From: Paenibacillus hemerocallicola | Lineage (GTDB): Bacteria; Bacillota; Bacilli; Paenibacillales; NBRC-103111 | Direction of reading: 5' to 3' | DNA length: 64,000 bases | Assembly (NCBI RefSeq): GCF_006265175.1 | Contig: NZ_VDCQ01000049.1 | Location: 1-64,000, forward strand | Translations under genes and position numbers: made by a program | Shown here: piece by piece, positions 8,080-16,409 of the stretch | Position numbering within the stretch: the first letter of the stretch is position 1 | Layout of the letters: each line of letters starts with the position of its first letter | Notes under the pieces: model-generated | Seen by the model: the letters and a program-made list of their open reading frames with translations, nothing else | Databases searched by the model: none | What the model was told of the DNA's origin: nothing

Positions 8080-8750
8080 ACGCGCTTCACCACCTTATAC
8101 CCCAAACCACGGACCGTCGCAATCTCAAAGTCAGGGTTGTCCCTGAATTTATCGCGCAGCCGGTTTATATGCACATTTAGGGTGTGACCGTCGGTTTCCG
8201 TTTCCAGGCCCCAAATTTCTTCAATCAATTGAAGGCGGGTAAAAATCTTGTCGGGATAGCTCATCAGCTTAAACAGAAGATAAAACTCCTTTTGGGGCAG
8301 GAAGGTTTGCGCCTCTCCTCTTGTAACCGTAAGGGTGTTGTAATCCAATGTGGTTTCACCCACCACAAGTTTGTGCTCACTGGCGATTTGCGCCCTGCGC
8401 AGCAGCGCCTTGATGCGATACAGCATCTCCTGCTCATCAAACGGCTTTGTCATGTAATCGTCCGTACCGGCAAGGAAGCCATTGTGCTTATTCCTGATTT
8501 CATGAGTAGCGGTGACCATCAGAATCGGAATATTGTCTCCCACGCTGCGCAATTCCTCACACAATTGATAGCCGTCCATCCCGGGCATCATCAAGTCCAG
8601 CACAATCAAATCAAAACGACGCGTCTCCATCCTGTTCAGCGCCTCAAGCCCGTTCTTGGCGATATGGGCATTGAAGCCCCCATGTTTGAGCACGGCGCAC
8701 ATCAGCTTTTGCGTATTGACATCATCTTCGACCACTAAAATATCAAACAC
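8076..8750 (-). CDS. OmpR-family response regulator
   Basis: Receiver domain with the acidic pair in VVEDD, phosphoacceptor Asp near residue 52 (IVLDLMMPGMDG) and the conserved Lys (MTKPFD), followed by a winged-helix output domain (LTVTRGEAQTF...HVNRLRDK-type ending at GLGYKVVKRV). The frame is open to 8804, but a GTG at 8750 behind AGGGGGG gives a standard 224-aa regulator beginning VFDILVVEDD. It is the first gene of the regulator-kinase operon and is divergent from the ABC transporter, with a palindrome in between. Confidence 0.92.
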   Translation of the reverse strand: MFDILVVEDDVNTQKLMCAVLKHGGFNAHIAKNGLEALNRMETRRFDLIVLDLMMPGMDGYQLCEELRSVGDNIPILMVTATHEIRNKHNGFLAGTDDYMTKPFDEQEMLYRIKALLRRAQIASEHKLVVGETTLDYNTLTVTRGEAQTFLPQKEFYLLFKLMSYPDKIFTRLQLIEEIWGLETETDGHTLNVHINRLRDKFRDNPDFEIATVRGLGYKVVKRV

Positions 8751-8795
8751 CGCGCATCCCCCCTCTTTCCACATTATACTGTCCATAAATAAACG

Positions 8796-8843
8796 GAACA
8801 TCAACTACAATTCGACGCAACATTTGAGGTTCAGTTGATGTTC
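8796..8843. promoter_or_regulatory. Inverted repeat between the regulator and ABC operons
   Basis: GAACATCAACT (8796-8806) and AGTTGATGTTC (8833-8843) are perfect 11-bp inverted arms separated by 26 bases in the divergent promoter region. A second imperfect pair (TTGAGGTT near 8824 and AACCTCAATT near 8864) overlaps it. The position suggests an operator for the adjacent response regulator. The alternative is a simple hairpin in the 5' leader of the ABC operon. Confidence 0.5.
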
Positions 8844-8915
8844 GGAGATTAAAGTACAAGCTAACCTCAATTGAAGCCATTGTCCAACACAGATTTGAAA
8901 AGGAGTGGTTATACG

Positions 8916-9857
8916 GTGAGAAAAGGAAAACCAGGCGGCTCCATAGCCATACAATTGGAGGATGTGAGCAAAATTTTCGGCGAATACCGCGCCGTACGCA
9001 ACCTTTCGCTTGAGGTGAACCGCGGGGAGATTATTGGCTTCCTTGGGTTGAACGGAGCCGGCAAGACAACGACCATCAAAATGCTTTTGTCGTTGCTCAA
9101 ACCCTCCTCCGGCAGCATCTACATGTTGGGGAGCAAGGTTGACGCCGGCAATTATAAGCTGTGGGACAAGGTAGGTTATTTGGAGGAAGCCACCTTCTAT
9201 CCGGAACTTACCGTAATGGAAAATCTGGACATTGCACGCAGAATGCAATTGATATCCGACCGCAAGTCCATTGATCGCGTAATTCAGAAGCTCGATCTGG
9301 ACGCTCACAAAAATAAGAAGGCCAAAAAGCTTTCTTTGGGAAATAAACAGCGGCTGGGATTGGCGAAGGCCATGATTCACAACCCGGAGATTTTGATTCT
9401 GGACGAACCGATCAACGGGCTTGATCCGGCCAGTGTCGTGGAAATCAGGGAGATGCTCTTGGATTTATCCAGAAACTTCGGCGTCACGATATTCATTTCC
9501 AGTCATCTATTGGAAGAACTGGCCAAATTGGTCGACCGAATCGGGATCATGCATGAAGGACAGCTGGTCCAGGACATTAAAATGGATCAACTGGAGCAGT
9601 CGCTGCAAAAAAGTTTGGTTTTGGATGGGCGTAATAAAGGCGCCATTACGCGTATTCTCACGGAACATGGGTACAACTATGCGGAAACCACGGACGGGCG
9701 TTTGGCACTGACAGAAGGTTGCGCGATAGCACAGCCTGAAAAGCTCGCGGAACTACTAGTACGATCCAACCAGCCGCCAACACATCTGAGCGTTGTTACG
9801 GAAGACCTGGAAGGTTATTTTCTACGGACCATCCGTACATCAAGGAGGATGCATTAA
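8916..9857 (+). CDS. ABC transporter ATP-binding protein
   Basis: A 313-aa cytoplasmic ATPase of the CcmA/bacitracin-resistance type. Walker A is FLGLNGAGKTTTIK, the signature is LSLGNKQRLGLA (Asn-Lys instead of the usual Gly-Gln or Met-Lys), Walker B is ILDEPINGLDP, and the H-loop is ISSHLLEEL. The frame is open from 8871, but a GTG at 8916 behind AAAAGGAGTGG is the likely start. The C-terminal 90 residues match the regulatory tail of this subfamily. The stop overlaps the ATG of the permease, so the two form one transporter. Confidence 0.92.
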   Translation: MRKGKPGGSIAIQLEDVSKIFGEYRAVRNLSLEVNRGEIIGFLGLNGAGKTTTIKMLLSLLKPSSGSIYMLGSKVDAGNYKLWDKVGYLEEATFYPELTVMENLDIARRMQLISDRKSIDRVIQKLDLDAHKNKKAKKLSLGNKQRLGLAKAMIHNPEILILDEPINGLDPASVVEIREMLLDLSRNFGVTIFISSHLLEELAKLVDRIGIMHEGQLVQDIKMDQLEQSLQKSLVLDGRNKGAITRILTEHGYNYAETTDGRLALTEGCAIAQPEKLAELLVRSNQPPTHLSVVTEDLEGYFLRTIRTSRRMH

Positions 9858-10558
9858 TGAAGATACTTTCTTTTGTTCATAACGAAGTGCGTAAAGTATG
9901 GCGTTCCACGGTTTTTTGGGTAGTCCTTGCAGTGTTTACGGTGTTGCCTTTAATGGTCGGGTTTTTCAACAGTCCCGGCGTCAATTGGGAGACCTATTTT
10001 TCGGACTTGCTCGGTTCCATCGCCTCCTTGCTGGTCGTAGGGTTCTCATTTACCTCCGCATGGGTGTTCGGACGTGAGTACACGGACAACACCATCAAGG
10101 ATCTGCTCGTTAAGCCGATTTCGAAATCATATAGTGTATTGTCCAAATTTATCGTAATCACGATGTGGAATACGCTGATGGCCATTTTTACATTTGCGGT
10201 AATCGCAGGCGCCGGTGCTCTGATTGGCGTCAGCGGCGGTTCGCTATCCATCTTACTGAATATCTTCTGGACATTCATGACGACATCGCTGTTGATAATG
10301 GTGGTCAGTACAACGAGCGCCTTATTAGCCAATATCACCAGAGGTTACCTGGCTCCGATCGGGGTGACATTCGTTATTGTGATCGTCTCCAATGTTGTCG
10401 TGCAGCTAGGAATCGGCCCTTATTTTCCGTGGACAATTCCGGTACTGCTGCTAACAGGAACAGATATCGGTTTCATCAGCATAATGATTCTTGCAGTCAC
10501 GGGAATAGTAGGGTTTGCCGGAACGATTGCTTGGTGGAGATTTGCTGAACACAAGTAA
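9857..10558 (+). CDS. ABC-2 type permease
   Basis: A 233-aa membrane protein with about six membrane segments and the EYTDNTIKDLLVKPISK signature typical of the permease partner of CcmA-like ATPases. It follows the ATPase with a one-base overlap behind AAGGAGG. Together they probably export or remove a peptide antibiotic or lipid-linked molecule, under the divergent two-component system. The substrate cannot be told from sequence. Confidence 0.88.
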   Translation: MKILSFVHNEVRKVWRSTVFWVVLAVFTVLPLMVGFFNSPGVNWETYFSDLLGSIASLLVVGFSFTSAWVFGREYTDNTIKDLLVKPISKSYSVLSKFIVITMWNTLMAIFTFAVIAGAGALIGVSGGSLSILLNIFWTFMTTSLLIMVVSTTSALLANITRGYLAPIGVTFVIVIVSNVVVQLGIGPYFPWTIPVLLLTGTDIGFISIMILAVTGIVGFAGTIAWWRFAEHK

Positions 10559-11050
10559 TGTGAACGTGAAGAATGGCGTTGGCTGTCGTTGCGCTCAACT
10601 TTCCGCGTACGCTGAGTCCACCTCAAGGAAATACTCGTGCAGCAGGTCGGAGGAATACCGCTTTTCGCTGGGATTGTCCCACACATGGCAAACAACCTTG
10701 TGGGACAAGGGATTCCGGCAATATCAATGGTCAAAAAATGGTTCCCGACGCTCACTGACTTCATGCCGGAAGGACTGGCTGCGACGCGGTTAGTCGGTGC
10801 GATCCGCCGCTGGAGGGCTATGAGATGCTTCAAGATATGGATCTAACCGGTAAGACTGTGATTGCCGACCGAGGTTATGACATGAACACCATCTTGGAAT
10901 TAACATATTCTTCGAGATCCTCGCTTCTTTTCCTTCAGACATTAGTATTTTCATAGTGTTAGAGGAATACGACATCTTCCACGATTATACATCTGACAAT
11001 CAAGAAGCTAAGCCCACCAACGTATCAATCAAATAGCCCCCACCTAGCGG
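10559..11050 (+). mobile_element. Patchwork of element relicts (cassette-site and IS5-like)
   Basis: No intact gene. At 10693-10740 lies a copy of the cassette-block hairpin (CCTTGTGGGACAAGGGATTC, then GGTCAAAAAATGG), joined at 10741-10800 to a half attC-like site (TTCCCGACGCTCACTGAC and GCTGCGACGCGGTTAGTC). From about 10805 a short frame reads EGYEMLQDMDLTGKTVIADRGYDMNTILE, a piece of an IS5-family transposase including the ADRGYD Asp block. A stretch near 10985-11005 (ATTATACATCTGACAA) recurs at 19806. The region is a scar of several insertions and deletions. Confidence 0.5.
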
Positions 11051-11218
11051 CGGGAGCAGACTTCGACTATGCAGTTGTTACGTATTCCGTATCCGCCAAT
11101 CGGCCGGAAGCGAGGGGGAACAAGGCAAGAACGGCTCAAGTCATCCTTTTCTCTCTTTAAGTTGAGTGTTATGAGCGAGGAGTGGCAAGCGCTTCTCAAG
11201 TTTCACTCCTGCGTGATT

Positions 11219-12271
11219 CTACTTCAGCAGTGCTTTCAATACATCGTCCACTTTCATGCTGTTTGCGATCGGGCCATCGTTCATCCAGTGAAACATTTCG
11301 ACTTCGTGCAGGTTTCCCTTTTTGACAGCAGGGATATTTCTCCACAAGGGATGATTTTTGAATTCCTGGGCGTCCTCATTGGTCGGAGTGTCATACGTTA
11401 TGAAAATATGATCGGCATCGAATTGCGATATAAGTTCAGCCGAGATCACAGGAGCGGAATTCTCTTCGCCCCACGCCAATTTCTTGACCAATTCGGAAGG
11501 CTTCAAGCCCAGATCCTGGTAAAGCACATCGGCGGAGAAGTTGCTCGGTCCCCCGTAGATTTGAATGCGTTCGGCTCTTGTAAAGCGAATGAACATGACG
11601 GTTTCATCGCCAATCGCTTTCTTTAACGAATCGCGGGCGGCAGCAACCTTGCGTTCGTATTCGTTCAGCCAGGATTCGGCCTGTTCCGGTTTGCCGATCA
11701 CGTCGGCCACTGTCAGCAGCGTTTGTCTCCAATTATCTTCCCCTGTGAATACATAGGTGGGGGCTATTTTGGAGAACAATTCATATCTTCCTTCTTGGGC
11801 ATAAGTCGGATAAGCCAGCAAAATAAGATCCGGGTTCTCCTCGAGAATCAATTCCAAATTAATGCCCCCCGGACTGATCACCGGCAGGTCGCCAATTCGA
11901 TCTTGCAAATAGGGCAAGTGACGCTTTCCGTACATCGTTTGCGTCAACGGCTTGACACCGAGGGCCAACAAGAAATCATCCATATATATCCCCACTATGC
12001 GCTTGGGGGTGGCCGACACTTCGATCGTGCCGAAGTTATGCGTATAGGATCGTTTCTGCTCCGGCGATCCGACTTTTTCGTTTCCGGGCTTCCTGTCGGT
12101 ACCCTCCGTCTGCTGCCTGGAACCATCGGACGTTGTGGCTGTCGACGAAGCTGAGTCGCTCTGAACTTGTCCGGCTTGTTCCTTCCCATTGTCGCATGCC
12201 GCCGCCCAAACGATGAGCAGCATCAAAACCAGATGAATCCCGATACGTTTGGTTATGTTCATGTTGCGCAT
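11219..12271 (-). CDS. Iron-siderophore ABC transporter substrate-binding lipoprotein
   Basis: A 350-aa FecB/FhuD-type periplasmic-binding-fold lipoprotein. A signal peptide ends in the lipobox VWAAAC (Cys near residue 26), followed by a Ser/Thr/Gln-rich linker to about residue 70. The binding domain begins with HNFGTIEVSATPKRIVGI and ends AIANSMKVDDVLKALL-like, typical of ferric-siderophore receptors. It is lipid-anchored outside the membrane and needs a permease that is not in this window. The ATG lies behind GGGGAG, with a Fur-type box just upstream, so expression is probably iron-repressed. The next gene upstream is a Btr-like regulator. Confidence 0.9.
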   Translation of the reverse strand: MRNMNITKRIGIHLVLMLLIVWAAACDNGKEQAGQVQSDSASSTATTSDGSRQQTEGTDRKPGNEKVGSPEQKRSYTHNFGTIEVSATPKRIVGIYMDDFLLALGVKPLTQTMYGKRHLPYLQDRIGDLPVISPGGINLELILEENPDLILLAYPTYAQEGRYELFSKIAPTYVFTGEDNWRQTLLTVADVIGKPEQAESWLNEYERKVAAARDSLKKAIGDETVMFIRFTRAERIQIYGGPSNFSADVLYQDLGLKPSELVKKLAWGEENSAPVISAELISQFDADHIFITYDTPTNEDAQEFKNHPLWRNIPAVKKGNLHEVEMFHWMNDGPIANSMKVDDVLKALLK

Positions 12272-12290
12272 GGTGCTCCCCTCTCTCGTT

Positions 12291-12310
12291 ATTGATTATC
12301 ATTATCAATG
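12291..12310. promoter_or_regulatory. Fur box candidate
   Basis: ATTGATTATCATTATCAATG is a near-perfect match to the Fur consensus core (GATAATGATWATCATTATC family) and is itself almost palindromic. It sits 20-40 bases upstream of the siderophore-binding lipoprotein start and downstream of the regulator stop, as expected for iron control of the lipoprotein gene. Confidence 0.75.
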
Positions 12311-12357
12311 AGAGTGTAACACAGACGGGATATCCAGAACCATGACCGATTGTACGT

Positions 12358-14112
12358 TCATTTATATACGATTGTTGGCAAAGCCCGACCGGGTGGCACA
12401 AGAAAGCGCAGCACATCCTGCAGCTTCAACCGATGGGCGATGATGCCGAAGGTCATCCAAATGTCGAAGCGAACCTCGTAGCAGCGATTGGCTCTCACAC
12501 AAGGCAGACGGCCCCACCGGGGATCGCCTGCAAGCTGGTTCCAGTAAGATTGGCCTGCCGGATCCACGACGATAAACAGGTGCTCCGCATCCAATTCGTA
12601 CAGGACATCTGGAGTGACAGACACATAGCCGGAAGGCTTGTCCCAAGCAAGCCGCAATACGGAAGCGGACGGCTTAAGACCGAGGTCCTGATACAGCACG
12701 CCCCCAGAATAGCCTTCCGGTCCCCCATACAAGCGAATGCGCCGATCATTGCAGATTCGAATCAGAGCGACCGTTTGATGGCTTACGATCGCAAGCTGCG
12801 TTCGGGCTTTTTGCAGCAACTGTTCGTGATACGTGATGATGGCTTCGGCCTGCGGAAGCCGGTTCAACAATTGTCCAATAATACGGACTCCATGCTCCCA
12901 GTGATGCAATCCTTTGCGTATACTGTAGGTCGGAGCAATTTCGGAAAAGCGGGCAAATCTGCCGTTACCGCCGTATTCGGGATGTCCAAGTATGATCAGG
13001 TCAGGCTTGGCGTCGGCAATCACGCTGAAATCAAACGAGAGGATCGACCATTCCTCGACACCGTTCAAATAAGCATTCAGGTAGCTTTGGCGGAAATTGT
13101 TTCCCACGCATTTCAGGATCGGCTGGACCCCCAATGCAATCAAAAAATCCTCGACATACAGCCCTACAACTTGAATTCGGTCGTTTGAGCGATCGGATGA
13201 GCCGGATGTCAGACCAAGCGATTGCATATGCAGCGGAAACGGATGGGAAATCTCTACGTGCTTGGCAAAATGCCGGTGGGCAAACTCCTTGGGGGAAACG
13301 CCGGTCACCTGCTTGAATTGTCTGCTGAAGTAAAACTCGCTGCGATAACCGACACTCTCCGCAATATCCCGCAATTTCCGATCGCTGAACAACAGTTGCT
13401 TCTTGGCATGACGAATCCTGATTTCCGTCAGCTTCTCCATCGGACTCTTGCCAATCTCTCTTTTGAATACGAAGGAATAATGCGAGGCACTCATATTCGC
13501 CAGCTTGGCGAGTTCCTCCCGCGTGATTTGCTGCGCGTAGGACTGCTCCATCAGCAGTACCGTTTTTTGAATCGCTTCCCGCAAATCTTTACTCTCCTGA
13601 CGTTCTGTGCTGGATTGCAGTATTTTCAAAAGAACATCCAGAAAACGAATCGAAAGGGAAAAAGTCCGATGTTCTTGCGATATATCCGTTTGTGCGCTGG
13701 AGTCCATCCACCGCCTGACCTCGTGGGCGAGATGATGATCCAGCAGACCGGAAAACGGAAAAATCGCGACCTCCAAAGCAGCCGGCGCCATTTCGCTAAC
13801 CGCATCATTCTCCTCCGCCTGTCTGACGCGCCAAACATCAAACACCACCGCACGGCAGCGAAGCGGCGGCTCTCCTTCGTCGCAAATCCGAATACGCTCG
13901 CCGGGGAGCAGCAGCCAGCAGCTATCCGGAAACAGGACAAAACCGGCATACTCTCTTTCCAGTCGAGCCCGGCCGTCCTCAACCAGCACAAGCAGATGAT
14001 GCTTCAATCGTCCTTCCGGGAGCATCTCGCCCGGTAGCTCCCCCGTGTGCACCACTGTTGCGTATAATACGCCGCTACGCTGCTCTGCCAAACAGGGACT
14101 CATGCTCTCCAT
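12358..14112 (-). CDS. AraC-family regulator fused to a siderophore-binding domain (Btr-like)
   Basis: A 584-aa cytoplasmic regulator. Residues 1 to about 180 form an AraC-type sensor region. Residues about 185-285 hold two helix-turn-helix motifs (LAKLANMSASHYSFVFKRE, and VGYRSEFYFSRQFKQVTG leading to SPKEF). Residues about 310-584 are a FecB-like substrate-binding domain without a signal peptide. This architecture is that of Bacillus Btr, which binds bacillibactin directly and activates its uptake genes. Its downstream neighbour is a matching siderophore-binding lipoprotein, so it probably activates that gene when the ferric siderophore is present. Start at 14112 is the first ATG; a second Met follows at codon 4. 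Confidence 0.9.
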   Translation of the reverse strand: MESMSPCLAEQRSGVLYATVVHTGELPGEMLPEGRLKHHLLVLVEDGRARLEREYAGFVLFPDSCWLLLPGERIRICDEGEPPLRCRAVVFDVWRVRQAEENDAVSEMAPAALEVAIFPFSGLLDHHLAHEVRRWMDSSAQTDISQEHRTFSLSIRFLDVLLKILQSSTERQESKDLREAIQKTVLLMEQSYAQQITREELAKLANMSASHYSFVFKREIGKSPMEKLTEIRIRHAKKQLLFSDRKLRDIAESVGYRSEFYFSRQFKQVTGVSPKEFAHRHFAKHVEISHPFPLHMQSLGLTSGSSDRSNDRIQVVGLYVEDFLIALGVQPILKCVGNNFRQSYLNAYLNGVEEWSILSFDFSVIADAKPDLIILGHPEYGGNGRFARFSEIAPTYSIRKGLHHWEHGVRIIGQLLNRLPQAEAIITYHEQLLQKARTQLAIVSHQTVALIRICNDRRIRLYGGPEGYSGGVLYQDLGLKPSASVLRLAWDKPSGYVSVTPDVLYELDAEHLFIVVDPAGQSYWNQLAGDPRWGRLPCVRANRCYEVRFDIWMTFGIIAHRLKLQDVLRFLVPPGRALPTIVYK

Positions 14113-14508
14113 TCACCTTCACCGGCCTTGAAAGAATCTCTTCATCTCCAGTATACGCCGGGTCGAAGGCGGTCTACAACCCGACTTCGACAGTCCGTAG
14201 ATGTTAAACCGCTGCGAGCCCAGTCAAGGCATGGGATGCAACGGTTTGGTTTATCTTATTCAATTCCCGAACCCTCACTGACCTAAGGCAGAAGGCCGAC
14301 CACCATGCGGTAAGCCAGTGCAGAGTTGTCTGTTTGAAGCCGCTTCCTTGAAAAGCCTCTTTCAGACCAAAGAGCCGCTAGGCCCGCCGCGAATGGGCTG
14401 GCCTTGATGGGAAGCGGGGGGTCTGCCTGTCTCCACTTCCTCGAAATCTTATTGGCGGACCGAGGACCATTATGCCCGCTGCGAGGAGTCTGGTGTTATA
14501 CGTGCCGG
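14113..14508. repeat. Degenerate attC-like sites, no gene
   Basis: Two damaged cassette sites follow one another. The first (about 14258-14395) has TTCAATTCCCGAACC, the GTTGTCTGTTTGAAG segment and CGCCGCGAATGGG. The second (about 14418-14508) has GGGTCTGCCTG, CTTCCTCGAAAT, GGCGGACCGAGGACC and a right arm GGTGTTATACGTGCC. There is no cassette gene between them. This is the empty remnant of a cassette block next to a third recombinase leader. Confidence 0.55.
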
Positions 14509-14730
14509 AAGGAGGTGAGTCCATCCCTCCAAAATAACGAAAAACCCTTTTATATTAAGGGATTCGGGCATTTTCATAATAACTCCAACAAACTGCGAAT
14601 ATCTCGGTTTTTCGTGAAAGTTATACGAAGCCGTATATCCATTTGTTATACGAAGCCCTCTCTCCTACTTCGTATATCCGTTTTGGTTCGCATGGCTCCA
14701 TAGGGAGGTAATGCAAAGTGCAAATTTTTT
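14509..14730 (+). repeat. Recombinase leader, copy 2, without its recombinase
   Basis: This stretch matches the leader at 5812-6011. It has GAAAAACCCTT...AAGGGATTCGGGC, then TTCGTATATCCGTTTTGGTTCGCATGGCTCC, and a GGGAGG site followed by AATGCAAAGTGC. It carries two direct copies of GTTATACGAAGCC (near 14620 and 14651) and related TTCGTATATCC motifs, resembling accessory binding sites next to a recombination core. After the first recombinase codons the sequence is lost and the next locus, lspA, begins. Confidence 0.55.
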
Positions 14731-14788
14731 TACAACGAACTCGCCCCTCATAGCTATCTTGCTAATCTTGACTCGCAGCTGCCGGCGT

Positions 14789-15270
14789 TTACTTCTTATT
14801 AACCAGTTCCTTCAATTCTTTATCCTTATTAAGTGACTCTTTCAAAGAATGAATCATCACAATAATGACGCCAATGCATAAGAAGGAATCAGCTACATTA
14901 AAAACGGGGAAGTTGAAAAAATGAACTTGAACCATGTCCACAACTTCCCCTTTAAAAACTCGATCGATAAAATTGCCCAGTGCTTCGCCTAATATAAGGG
15001 CTAAACCATAAGGCAAAATCGGATTTCACGGCGCGCTTTGGGTAAATAGAGCATAATTCCGATAAGGACAACTGTCGTCGCGATGATCAAAAACATGATC
15101 TGTTCTTGCAAAATACCAGAAGCAGCTCCTCTGTTTCGGATCGATGCAAGTCCAAGAACTCCAGGTATTAAGGGGATTTCATGTCCGATTTTCATGTAAG
15201 TCGACACAAGCCATTTGGCCGCATGGTCCGCAATAATCACGCACAAGGCTATAAAGTAGTAACGAAACAC
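14789..15270 (-). pseudogene. lspA: Lipoprotein signal peptidase, frameshifted
   Basis: Signal peptidase II cleaves diacylated prolipoproteins before the Cys. The N-terminal piece (15270 to about 15010) carries the first membrane segments and NRGAASGIL. The C-terminal piece carries both catalytic Asp boxes, GNFIDRVF and FNVADSFLC. They are joined by a one-base shift near the TTTT run at about 15021-15025 (RREIRF to LPYGLALILG). If the shift is not a sequencing error the gene is dead. A second lspA elsewhere would be expected, since lipoproteins are made by this genome. Confidence 0.85.
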
Positions 15271-15338
15271 GAGGTGAACTCCTCTCCCGTTTTGGATGAA
15301 AGCGCCAGTAAACTTGTCCTTAACTTGCGGTCAGGGAT

Positions 15339-16409
15339 TCAATCCTCTTTGCCAACCGGCAATATCAAATAAAACTCGGTACCCATCCCCGGTTTGCTCT
15401 CCACCCCAATATGGCCGCCATGCTCTACTACGATTTGTTTGCATATGGCAAGGCCCAATCCGGCTCCTCCGAACGCTCGGGAACGCGACTTTTCTCCTCG
15501 GTAAAAGCGTTCGAACAAGTAAGGAAGATCCTCTTCGGAGATTCCAATCCCATTGTCTTTGATCACAATCCGAATCCAGTCCCCTTCGTCTCGAGCCGAA
15601 ATTGTCATTTCAGCGGGATTGCCGGCATATTTTTTCGCATTTTCGATAATATTTTCAAACACCTGCGCCATGCGATCGCTATCGACTTGAATGGATCTGG
15701 AGGGGAAGGGTCGTTCAACAGTCAATACAACCGTAGAATCATGAAACTCCATTTCGAATGGGGCTATCATCGCTTCGAGGAACTCGCGACTGTCTATATC
15801 CCGAATCTCCATCACCAGTTGTCCTGATTCTATTTGTGAGAATTGAAAAAGATCTTCAATTAAGCGGTCTAGCTGATCGGTTTTGTTTTTGATAACCGCA
15901 AGATATCGGGTGACCTTCTGTTCGTCCCGGGCTATGCCATCCTGCAAACCTTCGACGTATCCACGAATGGATGTAATCGGCGTCCGTAAATCGTGGGAAA
16001 TATTCGCGATCAGCTCATTGCGTGACCGCTCGTAAGCAGCTTGCCGATCCAGAGATTCCTTTAACCTGGCTCGCATGACATCGAAAGCGGAACTGAAACG
16101 GCCCATCTCGTCATGGTATCGATTTCGAATTTCAACATCCAAGTTGCCGTTCATAATCTGTTCCGCGGCGGCATTCAATTCCTTAAGCGGCAGGAGGATA
16201 CGTCTTGTGATTACCCGCGCTAATATATAAGCGCATAAAACAAACGCCACCGCCAGAAAACCGATCACGAACATGAAGTTTATACCGGGAGCCCCTTCGA
16301 TTGGATCTGTATGCTTTTCTCTAACTCCGGATATGCTCATCAAAATAGCAGGAACGATGAAAATCCCGGTCAGCGATGCGATCAGCTTGAAGCGAATTCC
16401 GAACTTCAT
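15339..16409 (-). CDS. Sensor histidine kinase of a decaying BceRS-like locus
   Basis: A 356-aa kinase with two membrane segments (about residues 8-28 and 46-66), a HAMP region, the H-box LIANISHDLRTPITSIRGY, N-box NIIENAKKYAG, G1 DNGIGISEED and G2 GGAGLGLAI. The ATG at 16409 overlaps the regulator stop (ATGA), so the longer frame from 16445 is not needed. The kinase looks complete, but its partner regulator is truncated and fused to a permease, so the pathway is probably broken. Confidence 0.88.
   Translation of the reverse strand: MKFGIRFKLIASLTGIFIVPAILMSISGVREKHTDPIEGAPGINFMFVIGFLAVAFVLCAYILARVITRRILLPLKELNAAAEQIMNGNLDVEIRNRYHDEMGRFSSAFDVMRARLKESLDRQAAYERSRNELIANISHDLRTPITSIRGYVEGLQDGIARDEQKVTRYLAVIKNKTDQLDRLIEDLFQFSQIESGQLVMEIRDIDSREFLEAMIAPFEMEFHDSTVVLTVERPFPSRSIQVDSDRMAQVFENIIENAKKYAGNPAEMTISARDEGDWIRIVIKDNGIGISEEDLPYLFERFYRGEKSRSRAFGGAGLGLAICKQIVVEHGGHIGVESKPGMGTEFYLILPVGKED

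Noticed and set aside
8908-8920. GGTTATACGGTGAG before the ABC gene as a cassette core
   Set aside because: It matches the right arm of C5 over about 10 bases, but there is no partner arm or stem; it also overlaps a normal ribosome binding site and start codon, so chance is likely.
12433-14037. Plus-strand frames antisense to the Btr-like regulator
   Set aside because: Composition and lack of motifs mark them as shadows of the AraC-FecB gene.
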